Source: an uncultured Faecalibacterium sp. (lineage in GTDB: Bacteria > Bacillota > Clostridia > Oscillospirales > Ruminococcaceae). Taken from it: a stretch of DNA of 25,380 bases. Shown here in pieces: positions 7,498 to 14,431 of this stretch. A program made the position numbers and the translations under genes. Under the pieces are notes generated by a model. It saw nothing but the letters and a program-made list of their open reading frames with translations, ran no database searches and was not told the DNA's origin. Location of the stretch: assembly GCA_934525735.1 (NCBI GenBank), contig CAKSZM010000020.1, positions 1 through 25,380 of the forward strand, given 5' to 3'. How positions within the stretch are numbered: position 1 is the first letter of the stretch; every line of letters begins with the position of its first letter.

Positions 7498-8105
7498 GAG
7501 ATGTTGTGATCACTTCGGCAGAGTTCTTCAGCTATGCGCTGCTGGCGGTATTTGCGCAGAACGCTGTCTTTACCCGTGCACTGGGCGTGTCCCGTCTGGT
7601 GCAGTTGGTGGGCGATGACCGCACCAGCAGCTGGCTGTTCGGGCTGCAGCTTTGCATCACGCAGGTGATGGTAGCACCCTTTGCATGGTATGCAGGCAGC
7701 TGGATCGCTCCGCTGCCCAACCGCGCTCAGCTGCGTCCGCTGGTCTATGTGGCCAGCATCGCGGCGGTGTGCCTGCTGCAGCATCTGGTGCTGTGGCTGG
7801 CAAAGGGTCTGCCCTACCGCAGCGCCCTGCTGCGCATCGTGCCGCTGGCCGGGCTGAACAGCTGCGTGCTGGGCACAGTCCTGGTAGAATGCACCCAGAC
7901 CTTTACGCTGGGCCAGAGCCTTGGCTTCGGTCTTGGCAGCGGCCTTGGCTATGTGCTGGCTGTGATGCTGGTGACGGAAGCCCGCCACCGCCTGCGCAGC
8001 AAGGCCATCCCGGAGGCGTTCCGGGGGCTGCCCATCACGCTGGTCTATATCGGCGTGCTGGCGCTGGCGATCTACGGCTTTACCGGACATTCGGTGATCC
8101 TGTGA
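7494..8105 (+). CDS. RnfA/NqrE-like membrane protein lacking cluster Cys
   Basis: A 203-residue protein with about six membrane helices, matching RnfA/NqrE in length and layout. The first helix reads AQNAVFTRALGVSRLVQLVG where the family has NNFVLxxFLGLCPFxGVS; the conserved Cys falls on Ser33. The second family motif, PLxxxNCAxLGV, reads PLAGLNSCVLGT: the canonical Cys position is Ser123 and a Cys occurs one residue later (124). Thus the two ligands that this subunit gives to the intramembrane [2Fe-2S] cluster appear lost or shifted. The C-terminal half keeps the glycine-rich LGFGLGSGLGYVLAVML and the closing helix LPITLVYIGVLALAIYGF typical of RnfA. It overlaps the previous gene by ATGA, with GGGAGG at 7475-7480 inside that gene as ribosome binding site. 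Function is unknown. Confidence 0.75.
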   Translation: MRDVVITSAEFFSYALLAVFAQNAVFTRALGVSRLVQLVGDDRTSSWLFGLQLCITQVMVAPFAWYAGSWIAPLPNRAQLRPLVYVASIAAVCLLQHLVLWLAKGLPYRSALLRIVPLAGLNSCVLGTVLVECTQTFTLGQSLGFGLGSGLGYVLAVMLVTEARHRLRSKAIPEAFRGLPITLVYIGVLALAIYGFTGHSVIL

Positions 8106-8130
8106 TCCGGACAGGAAAGGAGAACGCACT

Positions 8131-9213
8131 ATGGCAAAATACAAACGTCGGCAGAAGGTGAAGCGCTATCACCGTAGCTTCTACAGCCGCAGCACCCGCA
8201 TTCGGCGGGGCATCGGCATTGCAGTGCTGGTGGCGGTCGTGCTGGGCGCGGCATGGCTGGCGGCGCCCCATGTGCTGGACTGGGCCACCCATACCTGGTA
8301 CACTGTGGTGAAAAACCGGGATCTGGAGGCCGAGTCTGCCTCCCGCGCGGCGGCTTCGTCGGAAGCGGCGGCGTCCTCTGCGGCGCAGGCAGCCTCTTCG
8401 GCGGCTGCATCCGAGCCGGAAGAACCGGAACTGGACGGCAAGGCCATTACCGGCGGCAGCTGGGCTGAGGTGGATGTGAGCACCCTGACCGATGACGCTG
8501 CCATCCGTGCGGCGGCGCAGCAGCTGAAAGCGCAGGGCGCAGAGTACGGCCTTGTGACCCTGAAAGACGCAAACGGTGTCATTTATTACGCATCCGGTGC
8601 GGCTGCCGCTGCCGGGAGCGTCACGGCGGCACCCGTGAATCCGGCCCGCATCGCAGCGATCTTCCGGGAAGAAGGCATCATCCCGGCGGCGCAGCTGGCA
8701 GCGTTCAAGGATCCTGTCTCGCCCCGCACCGATCCCTCCATGGCTATCCACTACAACGGTGATGCTTTGTGGCTGGACGCCCAGAAGAACGGCAACCCGT
8801 GGCTGAACCCCTATTCCGAAGCGGCAGTGGAATATGTGGGCGATCTTGTGGAAGAACTGCATGGCATGGGGTTTGAACAGGTGGTGCTGACCAATGTCCA
8901 GTTCCCCAAGCTGAGCAAAAAGCAGGACTACGGCACCACAAACGGTGTTTCCCGCGCCGATCAGCTGAGAGCAGACATCGCTGCCCTGCAGGACCGGTTT
9001 GCGGGCAGTGTGACGCTGTGGTTCAGCTATACGCTGGATCAGTGCAATACCAGCAGCGTGGCGCTGGATGTACCTGCAGTGACGTTGGGCATGGAAAACC
9101 TGCTGGTAACGGCGGACTCCATGGATGATGCTGCCCGGGAGCAGCTGCAGCAGTCTGCCGCAGAAAACGGCGTGCAGCACCTTGTGGTCCGCAGCGCCGG
9201 AAGTTTTCAGTGA
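8131..9213 (+). CDS. Membrane-anchored extracellular DUF4015-like (putative glycosidase-fold) protein
   Basis: A 360-residue protein with a very basic cytoplasmic N-terminus (KYKRRQKVKRYHRSFYSRS), one membrane helix at about 29-50 (GIGIAVLVAVVLGAAWLAA) and an Ala/Ser/Glu-rich linker at about 68-101. The rest (about 105-360) is an extracellular domain. Its strands AQGAEYGLVTLKDANGVIYY, ARIAAIFREEGIIPAAQLAAF and MGFEQVVLTNVQFP resemble the COG1306/DUF4015 putative glycoside hydrolase family, a TIM-barrel fold of unknown substrate; this is a pattern resemblance, not a firm match. The ribosome binding site AAAGGAG at 8116-8122 is ideally placed. It starts 25 bases after the RnfA-like gene, so it is probably co-transcribed with the Rnf-like module and may work with it at the cell surface. 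Confidence 0.65.
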   Translation: MAKYKRRQKVKRYHRSFYSRSTRIRRGIGIAVLVAVVLGAAWLAAPHVLDWATHTWYTVVKNRDLEAESASRAAASSEAAASSAAQAASSAAASEPEEPELDGKAITGGSWAEVDVSTLTDDAAIRAAAQQLKAQGAEYGLVTLKDANGVIYYASGAAAAAGSVTAAPVNPARIAAIFREEGIIPAAQLAAFKDPVSPRTDPSMAIHYNGDALWLDAQKNGNPWLNPYSEAAVEYVGDLVEELHGMGFEQVVLTNVQFPKLSKKQDYGTTNGVSRADQLRADIAALQDRFAGSVTLWFSYTLDQCNTSSVALDVPAVTLGMENLLVTADSMDDAAREQLQQSAAENGVQHLVVRSAGSFQ

Positions 9214-9246
9214 GTGCTCTGGTTTTGTGAGAGGGAGGAATCTGTT

Positions 9247-10539
9247 ATGAATTCGAAATCCTGCTTTGCACCGGCTCATATCCTTCTGCCTTCGGAGCAG
9301 ATCCCGCTAGAACAGTGGGGCTGCATTGCCTGCGACCAGTTCACCAGCGACCGCGATTACTGGCAGAAAGCAGAGGCTGCTGCCGCCGGAAGCCCCAGCA
9401 CCCTGAACATGATCCTGCCGGAGGTCTATCTGGAGGACGGCGATGCGGACGCCCGTATTGCGGCCATCCACTCCACGATGGAAGATTATGAAAAGAATGT
9501 GCTCACCCGCAGCGTGGACGGCTTTGTCTATGTGGAACGCACCGAGCAGAGCGGCAGGGTGCGGCAGGGTCTTGTGGGCATGGTGGATCTGGAGACCTAC
9601 AGCTACCGCCGCGGCGCACCCTGCGCCGTGCGCCCCAGCGAGCGTACGGTGGAAAGCCGCATCCCGCCCCGCATGAAAGTGCGTACCGGCGCGACACTGG
9701 AAACGCCCCACATCATGATGCTGGCCGATGACCCGGAGTGCACCCTCATCGAGCCGGTGGCCGCCCGCAAGAGCGAACTGCGCAAGGTGTACGAGGGCGA
9801 ACTGATGCTGGGCGGCGGCCATGTGGCCGGCTGGGCGGTGGAGGATCCTGCCCTCATTGCGCAGATCGAAAACGCGCTGGCTGTGTTGGGCAGCCAGGAA
9901 GAATACGACCGGAAGTATCCGGATGCAGCCCGCCGCGACCCGCTGACCCTGATCGTGGGCGACGGCAACCACTCGCTGGCCACTGCAAAAGCCTGCTGGG
10001 AGGAGCTGAAAAAGACCCTGACCCCGGAGCAGGCGGCAAACCACCCGGCCCGCTGGTGCCTGGCTGAAGTGTGCAACGTGCATTCGCCTGCCATCGAGAT
10101 CGAGCCCATCCACCGGGTGCTGTTCAATGTGGACTGCGCGGCGGTGCTGCTGGCTCTGGTGACCTGGAGCGACGAGAACATGACCGGCTGCAGTTTTGGC
10201 GGCGGCAAAAAGCAGCCCTTTACGCTGGCCGGCCCCCACATGGCCAATGTGCTGAGCTTTGAGGAACCTACCGAGCCGCTGACGGTGGGTACCATCGATG
10301 AATTTATCGAGTACTATATCGAACGCCATTCGGAAGCCCGGGTGGATTATGTGCACGACGAACCCGCTGTGCGCGCCCTGTGCAAAAAGGGCGCGGTGGC
10401 CTTCCTGATGCCGCCCTTTGCCAAGAGTGATCTGTTCAAGGGCGTGGTCATGGGCGGCGTGCTGCCCCGCAAGACCTTCAGCATGGGTCATGCGGAAGAA
10501 AAGCGGTACTACATCGAGTGCCGGAAAATTACGGAATGA
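9247..10539 (+). CDS. DUF1015 family protein (COG4198)
   Basis: A 430-residue cytoplasmic protein of the DUF1015 family. The start reads FAPAHILLPSEQIPLEQWGCIACDQFTSDRDYW, close to the family's usual opening (LPxxxxxxxVASPPYDVI in many members, here the clostridial DQFTS variant). The central motif VGDGNHSLATAKACWEE (Asp239) is the most conserved piece of the family, where others have DGHHRYxTA. The function is not established; the DG(N/H)H element recalls the nucleotide/phosphate box of ParB-like serine kinases (SerK, SbnI), which is only a suggestive resemblance. In clostridia these genes are often found with serine biosynthesis genes, but none is here. ATG 9247 is preferred over GTG 9214 because GAGGGAGGA at 9230-9238 sits just ahead of it. 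It ends before the fold-back repeat. Confidence 0.8.
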   Translation: MNSKSCFAPAHILLPSEQIPLEQWGCIACDQFTSDRDYWQKAEAAAAGSPSTLNMILPEVYLEDGDADARIAAIHSTMEDYEKNVLTRSVDGFVYVERTEQSGRVRQGLVGMVDLETYSYRRGAPCAVRPSERTVESRIPPRMKVRTGATLETPHIMMLADDPECTLIEPVAARKSELRKVYEGELMLGGGHVAGWAVEDPALIAQIENALAVLGSQEEYDRKYPDAARRDPLTLIVGDGNHSLATAKACWEELKKTLTPEQAANHPARWCLAEVCNVHSPAIEIEPIHRVLFNVDCAAVLLALVTWSDENMTGCSFGGGKKQPFTLAGPHMANVLSFEEPTEPLTVGTIDEFIEYYIERHSEARVDYVHDEPAVRALCKKGAVAFLMPPFAKSDLFKGVVMGGVLPRKTFSMGHAEEKRYYIECRKITE

Positions 10540-10550
10540 GAGAGTGCAAA

Positions 10551-10700
10551 AGCCTTCCCCCAAGGGGAAAGGCGGCGAGCCTGCGAGTCGGATGAGGGGA
10601 AACAGCCGTAACACCCTGCGAGGGGAAAAGCATCGGCAGAAAACGACCCTTCATCCGTCATGCCGCTTTGCGCCCTGACACCTTCCCCCAAAGGGGAAGG
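10551..10700 (+). repeat. Fold-back palindromic repeat element (REP/MITE-like)
   Basis: The whole intergenic region is a long imperfect inverted repeat of about 150 bases. The left end reads CCTTCCCCCAAGGGGAAAGG (10553-10572) and the right end CCTTCCCCCAAAGGGGAAGG (10681-10700); each is itself a palindrome. Inside them, CGGATGAGGGG (10589-10599) is the inverse of CCCTTCATCCG (10648-10658) with one mismatch, and the GC-rich blocks between also pair partly. No reading frame with protein features fits it. Such a form is typical of short non-autonomous repeats that are multicopy in gut clostridia; copy number here must be checked genome-wide. The last hairpin plus TTTATT could also act as a terminator before the helicase gene. 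Confidence 0.65.
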
Positions 10701-10706
10701 TTTATT
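10681..10706 (+). terminator. Possible terminator hairpin at the right end of the repeat
   Basis: CCTTCCCC (10681-10688) pairs perfectly with GGGGAAGG (10693-10700) over a four-base loop and is followed by TTTATT (10701-10706). It lies only 18 bases before the helicase start, so it may end the upstream operon or attenuate read-through into the helicase gene. Confidence 0.45.
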
Positions 10707-10717
10707 ATAGGAGAACC

Positions 10718-12613
10718 ATGACTTTTAAAGAACTGAATCTGTCCGCCCCGCTTCTGCGCGCTGTGCAGGAGGCAGGCTATGAGACCCCGTCGCCCATTCA
10801 GGCGGCGGCGATCCCGCCGGTGCTGTCCGGCCGGGATCTGATGGGCTGCGCCCAGACCGGTACCGGCAAGACGGCTGCTTTTGCGCTGCCCATGCTGGAC
10901 CGCCTGACCGCAAACGCACCCCGCCGCAAGGGCGCTGTCCGCGCCCTGATCCTGACCCCCACCCGGGAACTTGCCCTGCAGATCGGCGAAAGCTTTGACG
11001 CCTACGGCAAGTACCTCAAGCTGCGCAGTACAGTCATTTTCGGCGGCGTGGGCCAGGCACCGCAGGTGGAAGCACTCAAAAAGGGCGTCGACATCCTCAT
11101 TGCCTGCCCGGGGCGGCTCAACGACCTGATCGGGCAGGGCTTTATCGACCTGTCCGATCTTGAAATTTTTGTGCTGGATGAAGCCGACCGTATGCTGGAC
11201 ATGGGCTTTGTGCATGACGTGAAAAAGGTTATCGCCAAGCTGCCCAAAGAGCGCCAGAACCTGATGTTCAGCGCCACCATGCCCAAGGAGATCGAACAGC
11301 TGGCGGCAGGCATCCTGCGCAAGCCCGCTTTTGTCAAGGTGGACCCCGTGTCCAGCACGGTGGACCGCATCCAGCAGAGTTTGTACCATGTGGAAAAGGG
11401 CAACAAGAAATTTCTGCTGCCGTGGCTCATCAAGAACCTGCAGCCGCCGGTGGTCAATGCGCTGGTGTTCAGCCGCACCAAGCACGGCGCGGATAAGATC
11501 GCAAAGGATCTGACCAAGCAGGGCATCCCGGCTGCGGCCATCCACGGCAACAAGAGCCAGACTGCCCGCGTCACTGCGCTGGAGGACTTCAAGGCCGGCA
11601 AGACGAAGGTGCTGGTGGCCACCGATATCGCGGCCCGCGGCATCGATATCAGCGAACTTTCCCACGTGTTCAACTACGACCTGCCCGAGGTGCCGGAGAC
11701 CTACGTCCACCGCATCGGCCGCACCGCCCGCGCGGGTGCCGACGGCACGGCCGTCAGCTTTTGCGCCCCGGAAGAGCAGGAATATCTGGCCGGCATTGAA
11801 AAGCTGAACCGGCGCAGCATTCCTGTGGTGAGCGGCCACCCGTGGGACGGCGTGCCCGCGCCGGTGCGCCCGGAGCCGCCTGTGCGCGGCCGGAAACCCA
11901 AGGCTGCCCAGCAGGCCCCGGAAAAACCGGAGCAGCCGCAGGCCGCAAAGCCTGAAAAGCCTGCTAAAACCGAAAAAAAGGCCGCTGCTGCACCCAAAAT
12001 GCAGCCGAAGCAGCCCGTAAAAACCGGAAAAGAGGAATCACCCATGGACGATACCAAACGTACTTCCGGCGGACGCAATAACGACCGCCGTTCCAATAAT
12101 AACAATGCCCGCCCCCGCCGGGAGCAGAATGCCCCGGCCCGCGGCAGCAACGCCCAGCCCAAGTTTGACCCGCACTTTGTGAGTGCCCCGGAGGCTACCC
12201 CGCTGCGCCCGGCCAAGAAGGCCCCTGCAGCGCCCGCTGCCCCGGCCATCCGCACTGCCGCGCAGCCGGCTCAGAATAACCCGAACGGCGCGAAGAACCG
12301 CGGACGGAACGACCGCAGTGCCCGCCCGGGCAGCGGCGCCCAGAATGCACAGGGCGCAGACAGCCGCAGCCAGAACAACGGCCCGCGCGGCCGCGGCCAG
12401 AGCCAGAGCGCTCCCCGCAGCGCCCAGCCTGCCCGCGCACCCCGGGCTGATTCCGCCCGCCGGAGCCGCAGCCAGCCGGTGAAGGATGAGGACCCGGGTT
12501 TGGTGCTCATCAGCCGCCGCCCGCCGCAGCAGAAGTTCACCAACTTCGAAGAGTATATGAATGCCCACGGCGGTGCCACCGCACCCATTGAGGATCACAG
12601 CGACGAAGTATGA
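10718..12613 (+). CDS. DEAD-box RNA helicase with long disordered basic tail (RhlE-like)
   Basis: A 631-residue ATP-dependent RNA helicase. The two RecA-like domains occupy about residues 1-370 with all motifs visible: F4 and the Q motif [10 protein letters not shown], motif I AQTGTGKT, Ia [13 protein letters not shown] (commonly TPGR), [32 protein letters not shown] and [12 protein letters not shown]. The pattern is that of RhlE/CshA-type enzymes acting on ribosome assembly or mRNA turnover. From about 380 to the end the chain is low-complexity: a Lys/Pro/Ala part, then from Met443 an Asn/Arg/Ser/Gly-rich part with RG repeats likely to bind RNA, ending in a more ordered-looking [12 protein letters not shown]. 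The ribosome binding site AGGAG at 10709-10713 is only four bases from ATG. The stop overlaps the rlmA-like start by four bases. Confidence 0.93.
   Translation: MTFKELNLSAPLLRAVQEAGYETPSPIQAAAIPPVLSGRDLMGCAQTGTGKTAAFALPMLDRLTANAPRRKGAVRALILTPTRELALQIGESFDAYGKYLKLRSTVIFGGVGQAPQVEALKKGVDILIACPGRLNDLIGQGFIDLSDLEIFVLDEADRMLDMGFVHDVKKVIAKLPKERQNLMFSATMPKEIEQLAAGILRKPAFVKVDPVSSTVDRIQQSLYHVEKGNKKFLLPWLIKNLQPPVVNALVFSRTKHGADKIAKDLTKQGIPAAAIHGNKSQTARVTALEDFKAGKTKVLVATDIAARGIDISELSHVFNYDLPEVPETYVHRIGRTARAGADGTAVSFCAPEEQEYLAGIEKLNRRSIPVVSGHPWDGVPAPVRPEPPVRGRKPKAAQQAPEKPEQPQAAKPEKPAKTEKKAAAAPKMQPKQPVKTGKEESPMDDTKRTSGGRNNDRRSNNNNARPRREQNAPARGSNAQPKFDPHFVSAPEATPLRPAKKAPAAPAAPAIRTAAQPAQNNPNGAKNRGRNDRSARPGSGAQNAQGADSRSQNNGPRGRGQSQSAPRSAQPARAPRADSARRSRSQPVKDEDPGLVLISRRPPQQKFTNFEEYMNAHGGATAPIEDHSDEV
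12031..12046 (+). promoter_or_regulatory. Internal ribosome binding site and start within the helicase gene
   Basis: Within the helicase tail, AGAGGA at 12031-12036 lies seven bases before an in-frame ATG at 12044-12046 (Met443, [10 protein letters not shown]). The arrangement is that of a normal translation start in this genome. It could produce a separate 188-residue basic, disordered protein, or mark where two genes were fused. Confidence 0.35.
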
Positions 12614-13455
12614 AACATGAACCGTTTTCCCCGTGGCAGTGCCCCCTGTGCGGGGGAAAGCTGACCGGGGACAGCACCCTGAAATGTGCAAAAGGCCACT
12701 GCTTTGACCGCGCCAAGGAGGGCTACTGGCATCTTTTGCCGGTGCAGAGTATGCGCACCAAAGCCCCCGGCGACAGCAAGGAGATGGTGGCCGCCCGCCG
12801 CGCATTCCTGAACGCCGGATATTACGGCATTTTCGGCGCGGCGCTGGGCGGGCTGTGTGCGGAATACGGCGTGCCTGCCGCACCGGATGCCCCGCTGCAT
12901 CTGCTGGATGCAGGCTGCGGCGAAGGCTGGTATGACCGGTGCATCGCGCAGAACTTTGCCGAAAGCGGCAAAGCGCTGCAGCTGGCAGGGTTTGACATTG
13001 CCAAGCCCGCAGTGCGGCTGGCCGCGAAGGCTCTGCCCGTGGCGCAGTATGCGGTGGCATCCAGCTTCAGCCAGCCGGTGCGAACCGGCTGGGCCGACCT
13101 GCTGCTGAACTGCTTCTCGCCCTTTGCGCAGGAAGAGTTTTTGCGTGTGCTGCGCCCGGGCGGGCGGATGATCTATGTTGTGCCCGGGGCCGAGCATCTC
13201 TACCAGATGAAGGCCGTGCTCTACGAAAAGCCCTATAAGAACCCGGTGCAGCAGATCGCTTACGACGGCTTCCGGGCCATCGGCGAGCGGGAGGTTTCCG
13301 GCAGTATCACGGTGCCCCACGACCAGCTGGAAGCGCTGTTTGCCATGACGCCCTACTACTGGAAAACGCCGCGGGGCGGGGCAGAGCGTCTTGCTGCTCT
13401 GCCGGAACTGACCACGGATATTTTGTTCCGGTTCCTTGTGTTTGAAAAAGAATAA
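12610..13455 (+). CDS. 23S rRNA (guanine-N1)-methyltransferase, RlmA family
   Basis: A 281-residue SAM-dependent methyltransferase. The N-terminal zinc-binding unit CPLCGGKL...[20 protein letters not shown] (Cys11, Cys14, Cys26, His30) is diagnostic of the RlmA group (RlmAI in E. coli methylates G745; RlmAII/TlrB methylates G748 and affects macrolide sensitivity). The SAM motif [11 protein letters not shown] follows at about 97-107, then [14 protein letters not shown] as the acidic-loop strand and [19 protein letters not shown] as motif IV. Length matches the family. The ATG overlaps the helicase stop (ATGA), so rRNA modification and RNA remodelling genes are coupled. Whether it acts on G745 or G748 cannot be told from this sequence; Gram-positive members tend to be of the RlmAII type. 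Confidence 0.88.
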   Translation: MKHEPFSPWQCPLCGGKLTGDSTLKCAKGHCFDRAKEGYWHLLPVQSMRTKAPGDSKEMVAARRAFLNAGYYGIFGAALGGLCAEYGVPAAPDAPLHLLDAGCGEGWYDRCIAQNFAESGKALQLAGFDIAKPAVRLAAKALPVAQYAVASSFSQPVRTGWADLLLNCFSPFAQEEFLRVLRPGGRMIYVVPGAEHLYQMKAVLYEKPYKNPVQQIAYDGFRAIGEREVSGSITVPHDQLEALFAMTPYYWKTPRGGAERLAALPELTTDILFRFLVFEKE

Positions 13456-13461
13456 ATGATG

Positions 13462-13509
13462 AAAAGGCCCGGAGAACTGCCGCATCCCAGCGGAATTCCC
13501 GGGCTTTTT
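13462..13509 (+). terminator. Terminator after the rlmA-like gene
   Basis: GCCCGG at 13467-13472 pairs with CCGGGC at 13499-13504, and the flanking AAAAG (13462-13466) pairs with the run TTTTT (13505-13509). The A/T-flanked stem can work on both strands between these convergent genes. Confidence 0.8.
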
Positions 13510-13531
13510 CTGACATCCTCAACTTCATCAT

Positions 13532-13574
13532 AAAACACCACAGCCCCATCTGCCTTATACGGCGGACGGGGCTG
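13532..13574 (-). terminator. Terminator of the ECF S-component gene
   Basis: On the minus strand CAGCCCC pairs with GGGGCTG (13568-13574 with 13541-13547), extended by partly paired inner bases, and a TTTTA run follows after five bases (13531-13535). It lies 31 bases past the stop of the minus-strand gene. Confidence 0.6.
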
Positions 13575-13604
13575 CTGTGCTGTATCAGGATAGAGAGATA
13601 AAGC

Positions 13605-14258
13605 TTAGTTGTTTTCGCCCTTGGGCAGCAGGCCGGCGCGCTCCAGAGCCGGGCGCAGGGCAAGGTACAGGATGACGACGCACACGGTGGAAGCCACACT
13701 GTTAACGAAGGTGACGCCGCCGGCGATCTTGGTCAGAGCCTGTGCGACGGTGTATTCCTGACCGAAGATGTACACATTGCGGAAGTAACCCAGGAACGGG
13801 TCGGTCAGCACGTTGAGGAACAGGCCGGAAGCGGCGGACACGATGACCTTGACCAGATAACCGGCGCTGTGCTTGTCCAGCTGGCGCAGCTTGAAGGCCT
13901 TGTGCGCCACGGCACCGCAGGTGATGCCGATGATGAACTTGAGCACGAAGGTGGTGATGGCATAGCCCGGGTCACCGGCCAGAATGTCGGCCAGCGCCAG
14001 ACCGATGGCACCGGCCAGACCGCCGGACACGCCGTCCAGCAGCAGGGCAGTCAGGGCGGTGAAGGTGTTGCCCAGATGGAACGAGGAGCCGCCGTAGAAC
14101 GGGATGCGGAAGAACAGGTAAGCCACAAGGCTCAGCGCGGCCATGACGCCGGTGAGTGCCAGCTCCTTGGTGGTGAAGGTGCGCTTATACAGCACACTGC
14201 CGAATACGATGGCGATGACTACGACTGCCAGCAGCAGCCACATTGCGGTAGTAGACAT
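13605..14258 (-). CDS. ECF transporter substrate-binding (S) component
   Basis: A 217-residue hydrophobic protein with an extra first helix (about 5-23) before the usual S-component bundle that begins at KELALTGVMAALSLVAYLFF. The stretch SSFHLGNTFTALTALLLDGVSGGLAGAIGLALADILAGDPGY, followed by TTFVLKFIIGITCGAVAHKA, is typical of vitamin-type ECF S components (the riboflavin-type group in Pfam). Such proteins bind a vitamin and work with a shared EcfAA'T energy module coded elsewhere. The start at 14258 is chosen because GGAGGGAAA lies just before it; an upstream in-frame start would extend across the divergent promoter region. The divergent neighbour is a MocR regulator, and MocR/PdxR regulators often control vitamin B6 genes, so a pyridoxal-type substrate is a guess worth testing; riboflavin or another vitamin is equally possible. 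Confidence 0.82.
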   Translation of the reverse strand: MSTTAMWLLLAVVVIAIVFGSVLYKRTFTTKELALTGVMAALSLVAYLFFRIPFYGGSSFHLGNTFTALTALLLDGVSGGLAGAIGLALADILAGDPGYAITTFVLKFIIGITCGAVAHKAFKLRQLDKHSAGYLVKVIVSAASGLFLNVLTDPFLGYFRNVYIFGQEYTVAQALTKIAGGVTFVNSVASTVCVVILYLALRPALERAGLLPKGENN

Positions 14259-14307
14259 GATGACTTTCCCTCCAGATTTCCAAAACTTGAAATCCCCACA
14301 AAACCAC

Positions 14308-14336
14308 TTGACATTTGGGTGTTCGGTAGGTATGCT
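14308..14336 (+). promoter_or_regulatory. Promoter of the MocR regulator gene
   Basis: A near-consensus promoter: TTGACA at 14308-14313, 17 bases, TATGCT at 14331-14336. Transcription would start near 14343, leaving a leader of about 90 bases that contains the inverted repeat at 14351-14400. Confidence 0.7.
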
Positions 14337-14339
14337 CCT

Positions 14340-14367
14340 ATTATACGCAGAACTGACACCATGAAAA
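14340..14367 (-). promoter_or_regulatory. Promoter of the ECF S-component gene
   Basis: On the minus strand a perfect TATAAT (14340-14345) lies 16 bases downstream of TTTTCA (14362-14367). The -35 falls inside the left arm of the inverted repeat at 14351-14400, so a protein bound there would block this promoter. The divergent promoter is only a few bases away. Confidence 0.5.
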
Positions 14368-14400
14368 TACCCAGAATAAAGTTTTTTTATGGGGTCAGTT
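14351..14400. repeat. Long inverted repeat in the divergent regulatory region
   Basis: The left arm AACTGACACCATGAAAA (14351-14367) and the inverse of the right arm (14384-14400, ending GGGGTCAGTT) agree at 15 of 17 positions, with a 16-base centre. It covers the -35 of the ECF promoter and the leader of the MocR transcript. It may be an operator for the MocR protein or an RNA hairpin in that leader. No T run follows, so it is not a terminator. Confidence 0.6.
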
Positions 14401-14431
14401 TGACGCAATGCCCAAACAGGAGGGGAGTTTT

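Noticed and set aside
9214..9246. GTG start at 9214 for the DUF1015 protein
   Set aside because: The extension has no family similarity and a good ribosome binding site lies just before ATG 9247.
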